From the NCBI GenBank assembly GCA_015548865.1, contig JADMXW010000027.1, forward strand, positions 1 to 64,000: a DNA stretch of 64,000 bases. The letters run 5' to 3'. This stretch comes from Serratia marcescens (GTDB lineage Bacteria; Pseudomonadota; Gammaproteobacteria; Enterobacterales; Enterobacteriaceae). Below the pieces are notes generated by a model. The model worked only from the letters and a program-made list of their open reading frames with translations, was not told the DNA's origin and did not search any database. Position numbers and translations under genes: made by a program. Positions 19,258-28,749 of this stretch are shown here, one piece after another. The number at the start of each line of letters is the position of its first letter. The stretch's first letter is position 1.

Positions 19258-20610
19258 TTACGCCGGAATTAAAATTTCCGTCGCAACCACCACAACAATC
19301 AGCCCGACCAACACCGGTACTGACGTGCGTTTTACCACTTCAAACGGTGAGACTTTTGCCATCCCAGCGACCGCAACCACCACACCAGAAACAGGCGAAA
19401 TGGTTCTGCCAAGATTAGAGGCCTGCAGCATCGGAATAGCCAGATAAGCTGGGTTGATACCCATCTGTGAGGCCAACTTGGGAATCAGTTCAACAAACGC
19501 ATAAAAAGGTGCGTTGCCAGAGCCCGTTGTCATTGCCGCCAACATGGTGATCACCACCAGCACCAACATGATGAGCAAGGCCCCGCTGCCAAAAGATTGC
19601 ACCAGCCCAATCAAACCGCTAATAAAACCAATGGTGCTTAGCCCTTGCGCAAACACACCCGCGGCCACTAACAGCACAACGACACTGGAGAATGCCTCGG
19701 CCATGCCCTTGTAAGCAACATCGAGACCGGCATAAATGGTTTTCGCATTAAAGAAACGCAGGAACTCGCAAACAGCGGCCAACAACATGCAGATCACCAG
19801 AATGGTAATAATGTGCAGTTCCGGCCCCCACTTACCATCAAAAATCAGCACGCCAATGATAGGCGTGAACGGCAATATGGCGTACACGCGCGGTGCATTG
19901 GTTTCAATGTCTTTCGCTTCGACCATTTCGTGGCGGATATTCTCTTTTCGGTCGATATAGCGCTGCCAAAAGAAATGTGCGATAGCCATACAGACAATGG
20001 CGGCGATGGAAATCGGCAGCGTCACCTTAAAAGCAAAATCCACCAGTTTCATCTGAGAAGCCTGTGCAGCCAGCACAACATCACCAGAGGTCGGGGATAG
20101 GATCAATGCCGCAGGCGAGGCGCAAATAGCGGCGGCTGCGCCACGGCTGATCCCGACGTTCACCATAACAGGGAACAGCGTTGCCATTAGCAACACCCCT
20201 AACCCCGTTGCGGATGACACGGCCAGTGACATCAGGCAGGCAACGAAATACGCAGCAATCATCAACAAATAAGGTGAGTTGATCACTTTCAGCGGGCGTG
20301 AAACCAGTTTTACTACGACGTCATTGGCACCAATATGCGTCATGTAGGCGGCAAACCCACACAGCACCATGATCATCATGCCAAGATCACCACCGCGGCT
20401 CATCAGCAGAATTTTGACGTACTCAACGATATCCGTTAAGCCCCACCCGGTAGATTTTGCACTGGCAGGCAATACGTTTTTCCCCATCGCCACGCTGATC
20501 AGCAGTAGCAGTAACCCACCCGCCAGCAGCACGCCGCTCGCGGAATAGCCTTTAATGATATAACGGCCCACCAGCACCGTCACAATGACACCAATAAGGA
20601 GTTCGATCAT
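19258..20610 (-). CDS. dcuC: DcuC anaerobic C4-dicarboxylate transporter
   Basis: This 450-residue inner-membrane protein with about twelve hydrophobic segments closely follows E. coli DcuC (461). Matching stretches include SRGGDLGMMIMVLCGFAAYM, SLAVSSATGLGVLLMATLFP and TTGSGNAPFYAFVELIPKLA. DcuC exports succinate and exchanges it with fumarate during anaerobic growth. The ATG at 20610 (MIELLIGV) aligns with the E. coli start region. An in-frame ATG at 20652 would add 14 residues with no family counterpart. The C terminus is about ten residues shorter than in E. coli. An inverted repeat about 100 bases upstream may be an operator. Confidence 0.95.
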   Translation of the reverse strand: MIELLIGVIVTVLVGRYIIKGYSASGVLLAGGLLLLLISVAMGKNVLPASAKSTGWGLTDIVEYVKILLMSRGGDLGMMIMVLCGFAAYMTHIGANDVVVKLVSRPLKVINSPYLLMIAAYFVACLMSLAVSSATGLGVLLMATLFPVMVNVGISRGAAAAICASPAALILSPTSGDVVLAAQASQMKLVDFAFKVTLPISIAAIVCMAIAHFFWQRYIDRKENIRHEMVEAKDIETNAPRVYAILPFTPIIGVLIFDGKWGPELHIITILVICMLLAAVCEFLRFFNAKTIYAGLDVAYKGMAEAFSSVVVLLVAAGVFAQGLSTIGFISGLIGLVQSFGSGALLIMLVLVVITMLAAMTTGSGNAPFYAFVELIPKLASQMGINPAYLAIPMLQASNLGRTISPVSGVVVAVAGMAKVSPFEVVKRTSVPVLVGLIVVVVATEILIPA

Positions 20611-20710
20611 GATGTTTCTCTGTAAAGGTGAACGTAAAAAAGTGCCTGACAAGCAGACATCAGATAACGCTCTGGTATAAGAAAACGCGATAAAGGATGG
20701 GGAGTTTACT

Positions 20711-20733
20711 CATTTGTAGAAAAACTACAAATG
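20711..20733. promoter_or_regulatory. Perfect inverted repeat upstream of dcuC
   Basis: CATTTGTAG (20711-20719) and CTACAAATG (20725-20733) are perfect inverted arms around AAAAA. The 9-5-9 geometry suits a dimeric regulator. It lies about 100 bases before the dcuC start, inside the 386-base gap between dcuC and asmA. It does not match the FNR or NarL consensus, and I cannot name the regulator. Confidence 0.45.
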
Positions 20734-20837
20734 GCAAAGATCAAAGAAGTAAAGTTTATTTCTGGAAACGAGATCAGGTTAATAAACTACCACCTGGCGT
20801 ATTAAAAGAAAAAAAACATTAATAATCATTATTCTCT

Positions 20838-20867
20838 CCCCATCTGTCGTTCTCAACGCAGATGGGG
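20838..20867 (-). terminator. Stem-loop after asmA
   Basis: Perfect 9-bp arms CCCCATCTG (20838-20846) and CAGATGGGG (20859-20867) lie about 130 bases beyond the asmA stop on the minus strand. There is no strong T-run, so this may be a transcript-end stabiliser and not a classical terminator. Confidence 0.4.
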
Positions 20868-20880
20868 GATCATCCAATTC

Positions 20881-20982
20881 GTCATCCTCGACGAAAGCCG
20901 GGGATCTCTGGCGGAAGAAACGCGTTTTGCCTGTGGGAGATTCCCGCTTTCGCGGGAATGGCAAAGACAGAGCGGGAATGAC
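20881..20982. repeat. Interspersed double-palindrome repeat, copy 1
   Basis: This copy contains GTCATCCTCGACGAAAGCCG followed by GGGATCTC, a spacer with AAACGCGTTTTGCC, then GAGATTCCCGCTTTCGCGGG and AATG. Both halves are imperfect hairpins: ATCC-CGGC/GCCG-GGAT and ATTCCCGC/GCGGGAAT, each with a TTTC/GAAA loop. Related copies are at 24878, 28319, 33360, 35635 and 41508. It lies between asmA and dcuC and carries no gene. Confidence 0.8.
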
Positions 20983-20996
20983 AAAGACAAAGAAGA

Positions 20997-22847
20997 TCAA
21001 AGCTTGTCGAGAAGCTGTTTCAACCCTTTGCCGGTTTGGCTTTGCTGGTTTTTATCCGCCCAATCATTAAGCCGTTTTTTCATCTCATCTTGCAGGCGTT
21101 TACGCAGCAACTGATCAACTTGCAGTTGATAACTCAAGTTGTTGATTGGGCCATAAATACGCAGCGGCACACTCGTGGATTTCAAAATCTCCACCAACTG
21201 CTCATTTCCACGCCAACCGTCGGTAATACGCACGTTAAAGTTCATATCGCACTGCTGAGCCGGGAGATCAAACTGACTGGTTCCGGTAAGTGACAGCAGG
21301 GCCGATTCGCCTTCAATGTTACTCACGCGCAGTTTTCCCGCATTAAGATCGGCATTGCCTGTCAGCCGTGTGATGTCGGTATAACGTTCATAACGTTCTA
21401 GCGCCTGAACACTGCTGTTATTGCGCACAACGGCCAATTGAATCATTTGCTGAACATTCACGCCCTGAAAGCGTAGGTTGTCCACTTCCAAGGCTGCACT
21501 GCCACGCCACTGGCGCATCAATGAATCCAACGAGAAGACATCACCACCAAACTGCCCTTTTAACGAGAGCTTACCACTTACCGTTTGCGGCAAAGAAAAC
21601 GCCACCGTCAGTGGTTCGACCTGCACATTATCAATAACAGGTTGCAGCGTGATTTTCGGCGTTGCATTCACATCCATCTTTCCGGTTAGCGCAATGCGCC
21701 CGTCATTAAGCTCACTCTGCAAGGTGGAAAGCGTCAGTACGCCTGCACGGTTCACCGCGTTGAGATTAACATGGCTGAATGTCAGACCACGGTAGATAAG
21801 GGTATCCGCCTGCAACGCGAACTGGGCGCTGAATGATTGCCATAGAGCATCTCCCTCATGTTCCCCACGCTCAGACGATACCACCGGCGTAGCCGTTTTA
21901 ATCACAGCGGATGCAGCACTCTGAGTTTGCGTCACGGGTGCGCTTCCCAGTAGTGCATCCAGATTTAATCGCGCGGCTTTCATGTCCAGCGTATAGTCCG
22001 GGTGGTCACCCAGCGTCGCTGCTGCATGCCCGCTCAATTGGCTGTCGTTCGCCGCCAGCGTGAACTGGCTTACTGTGATCTTTTCAGGTTGTGTGTTGCC
22101 TGAAGCTTGTTGATAACTGGCCTGGAGGCTGCCATTGCCGCTGATGCCACCAGAGGGTATACCCGCCCCCTGAAGTTGGTATTGGAATTGCTCGATGGTT
22201 GCGTTGATTTGCTGGGGATACTGCTGCATATCCAGGTTAGCCTGGAGTGAAACCGACAGGTCACGCTGATCGCGATTAATGCGACTAGTGAACTCCAACT
22301 CTAGCTGCCGATCGTTGGTTTGCTCCAGAGTGAGATTGATATCGCGTACGTTAAGCTGTTCATCATCACCCCGTTGTAAAATCAACAGGCTATCCGCGAT
22401 TTTCAACTGATTGATGGCAAACTGCCAACGGCGTCCCTCTTCTGGGGTCGATGATCCCGCGGGGGCAATGGGCGCATTGCTGGAACGCTGCGCTTCACTC
22501 TCGGGCGTCAGACGAACAACTGCGCCTTTGAGCATCACTTGCTTCACTTCCAAACGATGTGATAACAGCGGCCAGAGTTTGACATCCAGACGCATGTTCT
22601 CAGCGCTGACAATAGGCGATGCCGCGCCCGGTGCGGTTAACGACATACCACCGGAAAGGATGCTGAGTTGGGGCCAAACATGCCAGCGTAAATCCCCCTC
22701 CAACTGCAAACGGTATCCACTACGGGCTTCGACCTGGCTTACCATGTAAGCGCGAAAATCGTTGGGATTCACCAGCATGACCAGCGCCGTCATACCAACA
22801 GCCAGCACCACAAGCAAAATCGCCAGCGTCGTCAACACTCTTTTCAT
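20997..22847 (-). CDS. asmA: AsmA outer-membrane assembly/lipid-transport family protein
   Basis: This 616-residue protein matches E. coli AsmA (617) in length and features. An N-terminal membrane anchor (LTTLAILLVVLAVGMTALVML) is followed by NPNDFRAYMVSQVEARSGY and GDLRWHVWPQLSILSGGM. The long periplasmic part is beta-rich, and the C-terminal AsmA domain includes RITDGWRGNEQLVEILKSTS. AsmA affects outer-membrane protein assembly and lipopolysaccharide levels and belongs to a family of bridge-like lipid carriers. The gene follows dcd by 44 bases in the same direction, the usual udk-dcd-asmA order. Confidence 0.95.
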   Translation of the reverse strand: MKRVLTTLAILLVVLAVGMTALVMLVNPNDFRAYMVSQVEARSGYRLQLEGDLRWHVWPQLSILSGGMSLTAPGAASPIVSAENMRLDVKLWPLLSHRLEVKQVMLKGAVVRLTPESEAQRSSNAPIAPAGSSTPEEGRRWQFAINQLKIADSLLILQRGDDEQLNVRDINLTLEQTNDRQLELEFTSRINRDQRDLSVSLQANLDMQQYPQQINATIEQFQYQLQGAGIPSGGISGNGSLQASYQQASGNTQPEKITVSQFTLAANDSQLSGHAAATLGDHPDYTLDMKAARLNLDALLGSAPVTQTQSAASAVIKTATPVVSSERGEHEGDALWQSFSAQFALQADTLIYRGLTFSHVNLNAVNRAGVLTLSTLQSELNDGRIALTGKMDVNATPKITLQPVIDNVQVEPLTVAFSLPQTVSGKLSLKGQFGGDVFSLDSLMRQWRGSAALEVDNLRFQGVNVQQMIQLAVVRNNSSVQALERYERYTDITRLTGNADLNAGKLRVSNIEGESALLSLTGTSQFDLPAQQCDMNFNVRITDGWRGNEQLVEILKSTSVPLRIYGPINNLSYQLQVDQLLRKRLQDEMKKRLNDWADKNQQSQTGKGLKQLLDKL

Positions 22848-22891
22848 GCCATCCTCCCAACAATCAGTGCAATAGCATTATGCACTCGCGA

Positions 22892-23473
22892 TCAATCCTT
22901 ATCGATTCGACTCGCCACAGCACCTTGTTGATCTTTGTATTTTGCATCTTCACGCCGGTTGTAGGGGCGTGCGGCTGGGCCAGAGAGCGGTTCAAAACTC
23001 AACGCACCGATAATCATGCCAGGGCGTAATGCCAACGGTAGCTTACCTGAATTATAGAACTCCAGCACAATTCTACCCTGCCAACCGGGATCAATTCGGT
23101 GTGCAGTAACGTGAACCATTAATCCCAGGCGCGCCAAAGATGAGCGACCGTCGAGCCACCCCACCAGATTGTCCGGCAGCGTCACGGATTCCAGCGTCAC
23201 GGCCAACGCTAACTCGCCGGGATGCAGATAAAACGCTTCCCCTTCCGGCAAGTTGATCTCATCACTCATCACGCGATCGAGCGCTGCGCTGACTTCATCT
23301 TTCGGGCCGCTCAAATCGATGAATGCAGCAGTATGTCCACTAAAAACGCGAAACTGATTCCCTAGCCGCACATCTACCGTTGCGCCGTTAATTCTTTCAA
23401 CGGGAGGACGGGGGGTGATAACCAGGCGCCCATCGTCTAGCCAGATTTCTATGTCACGATCGCACAGTCTCAT
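22892..23473 (-). CDS. dcd: dCTP deaminase
   Basis: This 193-residue cytoplasmic enzyme converts dCTP to dUTP, the main source of dUMP for thymidylate synthesis in enterobacteria. The active-site segment [20 protein letters not shown] includes the conserved Arg-Ser-Ser and is followed by [14 protein letters not shown] with the nucleotide-binding Glu. Length equals that of E. coli Dcd (193). The start ATG at 23473 gives [15 protein letters not shown], which is standard. It lies between udk and asmA, probably in one operon, with 37 bases to udk. Confidence 0.97.
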   Translation of the reverse strand: MRLCDRDIEIWLDDGRLVITPRPPVERINGATVDVRLGNQFRVFSGHTAAFIDLSGPKDEVSAALDRVMSDEINLPEGEAFYLHPGELALAVTLESVTLPDNLVGWLDGRSSLARLGLMVHVTAHRIDPGWQGRIVLEFYNSGKLPLALRPGMIIGALSFEPLSGPAARPYNRREDAKYKDQQGAVASRIDKD

Positions 23474-23510
23474 TTTGTTCCCTTTTCACGTTTAAGCCGT
23501 CACTGGTGAG

Positions 23511-24152
23511 TTACTCAAAAAACTGACTTATTTTGGCTTTAAGAATATCAATCGCAATACGGTTTTTACCACCGCGTGGCACGATGATATCCGCATATTG
23601 CTTCGACGGTTCAATAAATTGCAAAAACATCGGACGCACGGTTTTTTGATACTGCTCCATGACGGAGTCCATCGAGCGACCGCGTTCATTAACATCACGG
23701 CGCATACGACGCAGCAGGCAAATATCCAGCGGAGTATCCACAAAAATGGAGAAATTCAGCTCAGCACGCAGGCGCACTTCCGTTAAAAGCAGAATACCTT
23801 CCAAGATGATCACTTTCTTCGGCAGCAAGCGAACCGTCTCTTGCTTGCGAGTATGTTCTACGTAACTGTACTGCGGTAGCTCAATTGCCTGCCCAGCCTT
23901 GAGCATTTTCAGATGCGTCAGTAACAGGTCATGATCCATGGCATTGGGGTGGTCATAGTTAGTTTTCACCCGCTCTTCCATACTCAGATGGCTTTGATCT
24001 TTATAATAACTGTCTTCCGGGATAACCCCGATATGCTCATCCCCTACCTGTTCGCGCAACTCACGATAGAGCGTACTGGAAATAAGACTTTTACCAGAAG
24101 CGGATGCTCCTGCAATTCCGATGATGACACACTGGTGAGACGTCGCAGCCAT
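23511..24152 (-). CDS. udk: Uridine kinase
   Basis: This 213-residue enzyme phosphorylates uridine and cytidine with GTP or ATP in the pyrimidine salvage pathway. The Walker A motif [11 protein letters not shown] is at residues 12-22. [29 protein letters not shown] and the arginine-rich lid [20 protein letters not shown] are almost identical to E. coli Udk (213). The gene heads the udk-dcd-asmA unit. The next 290 bases upstream, to the small lipoprotein gene, hold no feature I can support. Confidence 0.97.
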   Translation of the reverse strand: MAATSHQCVIIGIAGASASGKSLISSTLYRELREQVGDEHIGVIPEDSYYKDQSHLSMEERVKTNYDHPNAMDHDLLLTHLKMLKAGQAIELPQYSYVEHTRKQETVRLLPKKVIILEGILLLTEVRLRAELNFSIFVDTPLDICLLRRMRRDVNERGRSMDSVMEQYQKTVRPMFLQFIEPSKQYADIIVPRGGKNRIAIDILKAKISQFFE

Positions 24153-24441
24153 GACAATAAATGACCTGATAAATGAGGGAAATGCCGAATGGCATAGTAA
24201 CGGGTAAACAAACAGTAACGAGCGAATTATAGGGAGTTAAGGAAGGTAGCGCCAGCCCTACGCATGGTCATTTCTGGTTTGTAAAATGATAAGTGAGCAT
24301 GCACGCGCTATCTCAACGCCACGAAAGAGAACAAAAGCAAAGGGAGGCTAAAATAGGGTGTGAGGGCATTGCCCGTGGCGCAAACTGACTGCGCCAATAC
24401 AACGTACAAGGGTAGGCTCTACAGCGGTACTTTTCACAGCA

Positions 24442-24675
24442 TTACCAGCCGACAGGCCTGCCGCAATCCGTGCTGTTATCGGCACAGCCCCGATCGCGGA
24501 CCTGCTCCATACGCACGTCTCTTTTATACGATCCATCACTGCCAACAGAATATATGGGTCTGTCTGTGCGCATGGCTGGCCTGTTATCCTGATGAGCATC
24601 GTAGTTATAAGGCGCGCAGGAGAAGAGAGTTGCAGCCGGCACTGCAAAAACAAACCATCGTAAAAATACCGTCAT
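24442..24675 (-). CDS. Small putative lipoprotein
   Basis: This 77-residue reading frame begins MTVFLRWFVFAVPAATLFSC, which looks like a lipoprotein signal ending in LFSC with Cys20 as the candidate lipidated residue. The short mature part is polar, with two Cys (RGCADNSTDC) and many Asp and Arg residues. I do not recognise a family. The ATG at 24675 lacks a strong ribosome site, and longer in-frame starts reach 24807. The coding call rests on the signal-like start and location, so it is tentative. Confidence 0.4.
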   Translation of the reverse strand: MTVFLRWFVFAVPAATLFSCAPYNYDAHQDNRPAMRTDRPIYSVGSDGSYKRDVRMEQVRDRGCADNSTDCGRPVGW

Positions 24676-24877
24676 TGTTCTATCACCCAATACGTATGCA
24701 TTACAGGCTGGAAAACTAGCATAGGTATAGCGCCAAAGATACCCACAGAGGGCGTTGCTTGCCGTTTCGTTTCGATGAGCTGGCAGTTGCCTGACATAAA
24801 GACGCAAACGCTTATGACAGGCAAGTGGTCATTCAACGCGAGAAAGCGTCAAGCGCGCATGCACGATTGGGTAGAAG

Positions 24878-24898
24878 GCTCCCGCTTTTGCGGGAACC
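24878..24898. repeat. Single palindromic unit of the interspersed repeat
   Basis: TCCCGCTTTTGCGGGA (24880-24895) matches the right-hand hairpin of the double-palindrome repeat, standing alone just beyond the mrp stop. It may be a decayed copy or a functional half-unit acting as a terminator for mrp. Confidence 0.55.
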
Positions 24899-24920
24899 CT
24901 ATAGACCGCGCGCAAACGTG

Positions 24921-26030
24921 TCACACAGCGCGGAACGAAATCTCGGTAGGGATAACTTCACCCTGCCAATAGAGCTGCGCGGCAACTTGCCCAGCCAGTT
25001 CACGATAGAGCGAAGTAAATTCGCTGTCCGGCTTGCAAGCCACCGTCGGCTCACCGCGATCGAGGTCTTCACGCAAAGAGATATGCAGCGGAAGCTGCCC
25101 CAGCAGAGCACAGTTATATTTCTCCGCCAGTTTCTGCGCACCGCCGGTGCCAAAAATCGGCTCCAGATGACCGCAATGGCTGCAAATGTGCACGCTCATG
25201 TTTTCAACGACGCCCAGCACCGGCACGCTGACTTTCTCAAACATCACAATCCCTTTCATGGCATCCATCAACGCGATGTCCTGCGGCGTGGTCACAACGA
25301 CGGCGCCAGTAACCGGTACATTCTGCGCCAGCGTCAATTGGATATCCCCGGTGCCCGGCGGCATATCCAATACCAGATAATCGAGATCCGGCCAGAGCGT
25401 ATCCTGCAGCAACTGCAATAGCGCTTTACTTGCCATTGGACCACGCCACACCATGGCATTGTCATCCGTCACCAGATAACCGATAGAATTGGTCGCCAAA
25501 CCATAGGCCATGATCGGTGCCATATGTTGACCATCAGGTGAGGTCGGGCGCTCGCTGGCGGTTCCCAGCATGGTCGGAATTGACGGACCATAGATGTCAG
25601 CATCAAGAATACCTACCGACGCCCCCTCCGCAGCCAACGCTAGCGCCATGTTCACCGCTGTGCTGGATTTCCCCACGCCGCCCTTACCGGAACTGACAGC
25701 GATGATGTTTTTCACCCCTTTGACACCCGCCTGATTGTTAACGCGACGCAGCGTGGCGATGCTGTGCGTCAGACGCCACTCCACATCTTTGGCGCCGGTC
25801 AAGCGCATCAATTCCGGGCTGACCGTCTCTTTCAATACTTCCAAACCGCTTAACCAAGCAAACGGCATGACCAGATCAATGTGCAACACGCCATCCAACA
25901 AAGCGCAATGGTGCAATGCATTGAGCGTCGTCAGATTATTTTTCAGCGTCGGGTGTTTGAACGTGGATAAAACACCGGTAACCAGTGCTTTCAGCGTATC
26001 GGGGGTTTGCTCAGGGATTTGTGCGTTCAT
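24921..26030 (-). CDS. mrp: Mrp/ApbC iron-sulfur cluster carrier P-loop ATPase
   Basis: This 369-residue cytoplasmic protein binds and transfers iron-sulfur clusters. It has an N-terminal MIP18/DUF59-like domain (residues ~10-95) followed by a deviant Walker A, SSGKGGVGKSST, near residue 113-124. GILDADIYGPSIPTMLG and DYLVLDMPPGTGD follow. The cluster-binding CSHCG pair lies near residue 284-288. Length matches E. coli Mrp (369). It is divergent from metG, as in E. coli, with a shared ~240-base promoter region. Confidence 0.96.
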   Translation of the reverse strand: MNAQIPEQTPDTLKALVTGVLSTFKHPTLKNNLTTLNALHHCALLDGVLHIDLVMPFAWLSGLEVLKETVSPELMRLTGAKDVEWRLTHSIATLRRVNNQAGVKGVKNIIAVSSGKGGVGKSSTAVNMALALAAEGASVGILDADIYGPSIPTMLGTASERPTSPDGQHMAPIMAYGLATNSIGYLVTDDNAMVWRGPMASKALLQLLQDTLWPDLDYLVLDMPPGTGDIQLTLAQNVPVTGAVVVTTPQDIALMDAMKGIVMFEKVSVPVLGVVENMSVHICSHCGHLEPIFGTGGAQKLAEKYNCALLGQLPLHISLREDLDRGEPTVACKPDSEFTSLYRELAGQVAAQLYWQGEVIPTEISFRAV

Positions 26031-26268
26031 CCCGGCTCCTTATCGTTCTCATTATTTTGTTGAAAAACTGCCATAGCATAACAGAATGCCCCGCCCCGAT
26101 CGTTGACCTCAGCGAAAAAATCGGCCCACATGCGTTGCAGGCGTTACGAACGCGAGATTACCCGCGTTTGAAAAGGGTTTTCCGCTTACAGCGGTTTACG
26201 CCGCAAGGGGCTATCGGTTACCATCGGGATTCCCTCTCACCATCATGAAAGAAAGTAAGTTCCCCACT

Positions 26269-28296
26269 ATGACTCAAGTCGCTAAGAAAATATTGGTAAC
26301 CTGCGCGTTGCCTTATGCTAACGGATCAATCCACCTCGGCCACATGCTGGAACATATCCAGGCTGATATTTGGGTCCGTTATCAGCGAATGCGCGGTCAC
26401 CAGGTTCACTTTATCTGTGCGGATGACGCCCACGGTACGCCGATTATGCTGAAAGCGCAGCAAATGGGTGTGGCACCGGAGCAGATGATTGCGGACGTGA
26501 GTCAGGAACATCAGCGAGATTTCGCTGGCTTTCAGATTAGCTACGACAATTATCACTCTACCCACAGTGAAGAGAACCGGGAGCTGTCCGGTCTTATCTA
26601 TCGTCGTTTGAAAGAGAACGGTTTCATCAAGAACCGCACTATTTCTCAGCTCTACGATCCGGAAAAAGGCATGTTCCTGCCGGACCGTTTCGTCAAAGGT
26701 ACCTGCCCGAAATGTAAAGCGGCAGATCAATATGGCGATAACTGCGAAGTGTGTGGTGCAACCTATAGCCCGACAGAATTGATCGATCCGAAATCGGCCG
26801 TTTCAGGTGCTACACCGGTGATGCGAGATTCAGAGCACTTCTTCTTTGATTTGCCTGCATTCAGCGAAATGCTGCAAGCCTGGACACGCTCCGGTGCGTT
26901 GCAAGAGCAAGTCGCCAACAAGATGCAAGAGTGGTTTGATGCTGGCTTGCAACAGTGGGATATCACGCGTGATGCACCCTACTTCGGCTTTGAAGTGCCG
27001 GATGCGCCGGGCAAATATTTCTACGTCTGGCTGGATGCGCCGATCGGTTACATGGGATCGTTTAAAAACCTGTGCGACAAACGTGGCGATATCGACTTTG
27101 ATGAGTTCTGGCACAAAGAGAGCAGCACCGAGCTTTATCATTTCATCGGTAAAGACATCGTTTATTTCCACAGCCTGTTCTGGCCAGCCATGCTGGAAGG
27201 CAGCGGTTTCCGTAAACCGACCAACCTGTTTGTACACGGCTATGTCACAGTCAATGGCGCCAAGATGTCCAAATCGCGTGGCACCTTTATCAAGGCCGAG
27301 ACCTATCTGAAACACTTGGATGCCGACTGCCTGCGCTATTACTACGCGGCCAAGTTGTCGTCACGCATTGATGATATCGACCTCAACCTGGAAGATTTCG
27401 TACAGCGCGTTAATGCCGATATCGTCAATAAAGTGGTCAACCTCGCGTCGCGTAACGCTGGATTCATCAATAAGCGTTTCGGCGGTAAACTGGCAGAAAC
27501 GCTGGTCGATGCAGAGCTTTATGCCACCTTTGCCAATGCGGCAGACAGCATTGCCGAAGCCTACGCAAACCGCGAATCAGGCAAGGCCATCCGAGAAATC
27601 ATGGCGCTGGCAGATATTGCCAACCGCTATGTGGATGAACAAGCCCCTTGGGTAGTGGCAAAAGAAGAAGGCCGCGATGCTGACTTGCAGGCTATCTGCT
27701 CCATGGGCATCAACGTGTTCCGCGTATTGATGACCTATCTGAAACCCGTATTGCCGTCACTGGCTGAGCGCGCCGAAGCGTTCCTCAACACCACGCTGGC
27801 ATGGGATGCCGTCGCGCAACCGCTATTGGGTCACGAAGTGAAACCGTTCAAAGCTTTGTTCAACCGTATCGATCTTGACAAGGTCAATGCCATGGTTGAT
27901 GCCTCTAAAGAGGACATGAGTGCCAAGAAGGCGGTAACCGGTCCACTGGCTGACGATCCAATTCAGGAAACCATCACCTTTGACGATTTTGCCAAAGTGG
28001 ATATGCGCATTGCGCTGATCAAACAGGCAGATTTCGTGGATGGTTCTGACAAGTTGCTGCGCCTAACGCTGGATCTCGGCGGTGAAACTCGCCAGATTTT
28101 CTCCGGCATCCGCACCGCTTACCCAGATCCGAAAGCACTGGAAGGCCGTTTGACCATCATGGTCGCTAACCTGGCTCCGCGCAAAATGCGCTTCGGCGTG
28201 TCTGAAGGCATGGTGATGGCGGCTGGCCCTGGCGGCAAAGATATCTTCTTGCTCAGCCCGGATAGCGGTGCACAGCCCGGCATGCAAGTGAAATAA
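26269..28296 (+). CDS. metG: Methionyl-tRNA synthetase
   Basis: This 675-residue class I synthetase charges tRNA-Met. It starts [20 protein letters not shown] and continues HLGHMLEH, the HIGH-type signature. Zinc-binding CPKCK and CEVCG follow around residues 146-162. The KMSKS loop is KMSKSRGT (near residue 333), and the C-terminal tRNA-binding domain contains [13 protein letters not shown]. Length is near E. coli MetG (677). The ATG at 26269 is chosen because it begins the conserved sequence; an in-frame ATG at 26245 adds eight residues not seen in the family. Confidence 0.98.
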   Translation: MTQVAKKILVTCALPYANGSIHLGHMLEHIQADIWVRYQRMRGHQVHFICADDAHGTPIMLKAQQMGVAPEQMIADVSQEHQRDFAGFQISYDNYHSTHSEENRELSGLIYRRLKENGFIKNRTISQLYDPEKGMFLPDRFVKGTCPKCKAADQYGDNCEVCGATYSPTELIDPKSAVSGATPVMRDSEHFFFDLPAFSEMLQAWTRSGALQEQVANKMQEWFDAGLQQWDITRDAPYFGFEVPDAPGKYFYVWLDAPIGYMGSFKNLCDKRGDIDFDEFWHKESSTELYHFIGKDIVYFHSLFWPAMLEGSGFRKPTNLFVHGYVTVNGAKMSKSRGTFIKAETYLKHLDADCLRYYYAAKLSSRIDDIDLNLEDFVQRVNADIVNKVVNLASRNAGFINKRFGGKLAETLVDAELYATFANAADSIAEAYANRESGKAIREIMALADIANRYVDEQAPWVVAKEEGRDADLQAICSMGINVFRVLMTYLKPVLPSLAERAEAFLNTTLAWDAVAQPLLGHEVKPFKALFNRIDLDKVNAMVDASKEDMSAKKAVTGPLADDPIQETITFDDFAKVDMRIALIKQADFVDGSDKLLRLTLDLGGETRQIFSGIRTAYPDPKALEGRLTIMVANLAPRKMRFGVSEGMVMAAGPGGKDIFLLSPDSGAQPGMQVK

Positions 28297-28318
28297 CCCA
28301 TCAAGCACACATAACATG

Positions 28319-28406
28319 GTCATTCCCGCGCAAGCGGGAATCCCGAACGGGCGAACCCGTTCTTTCTGCCGGAGATCCTCGGCCTTCGCCGAGGATGACG
28401 GAGAGG
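28319..28406. repeat. Interspersed double-palindrome repeat, copy 3 (reverse orientation)
   Basis: CATTCCCGCGCAAGCGGGAA opens this copy and GATCCTCGGCCTTCGCCGAG followed by GATGACG closes it. The order is reversed relative to the copy at 20881. It starts 22 bases after the metG stop and may double as its terminator. Confidence 0.8.
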
Positions 28407-28625
28407 CGTTGCCGCTCACGCATTTCTTCTGTCATTCCCACCCTTTATTTGCGGCAAAACATCTCACAGACGTAGCATTCTCGCCCATTTTCTGTTGCTC
28501 AATTGTGTCTTTTTTGTACGGCGTCTTTTTGCCATTTTGCCTATTTTTGCAGCGAAAAAACAACCGTCAGATTACAAAACTGAAACCAATCGCTATATAA
28601 ATTATTATATATCGATATAAAAACA

Positions 28626-28641
28626 TACCTTTAAAGGAGTA
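28626..28641. promoter_or_regulatory. Candidate NarL/NarP 7-2-7 site upstream of fdoG
   Basis: TACCTTTAAAGGAGTA is an inverted pair of heptamers separated by two bases, the arrangement bound by NarP and NarL. The right heptamer AGGAGTA fits AKRRGTA fully; the left TACCTTT has one mismatch. It lies about 110 bases before the fdoG start. This is a motif match only. Confidence 0.4.
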
Positions 28642-28666
28642 AAAAGGTGTTTTAAATACTTAAATT

Positions 28667-28680
28667 TTGATTTCGCGCAA
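28667..28680. promoter_or_regulatory. Candidate degenerate FNR site upstream of fdoG
   Basis: TTGATTTCGCGCAA has one perfect FNR half-site (TTGAT), four spacer bases and a degenerate second half (CGCAA instead of ATCAA). It lies 70 bases before the fdoG start. Together with the nearby NarL/NarP-like site it suggests anaerobic and nitrate control, but the match is partial. Confidence 0.3.
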
Positions 28681-28749
28681 AACCCCTATCGTGAGTGTTG
28701 TTAAATTGCCCGCAACAAAAAATAAACAAACAATCACATAGGGAAACTA

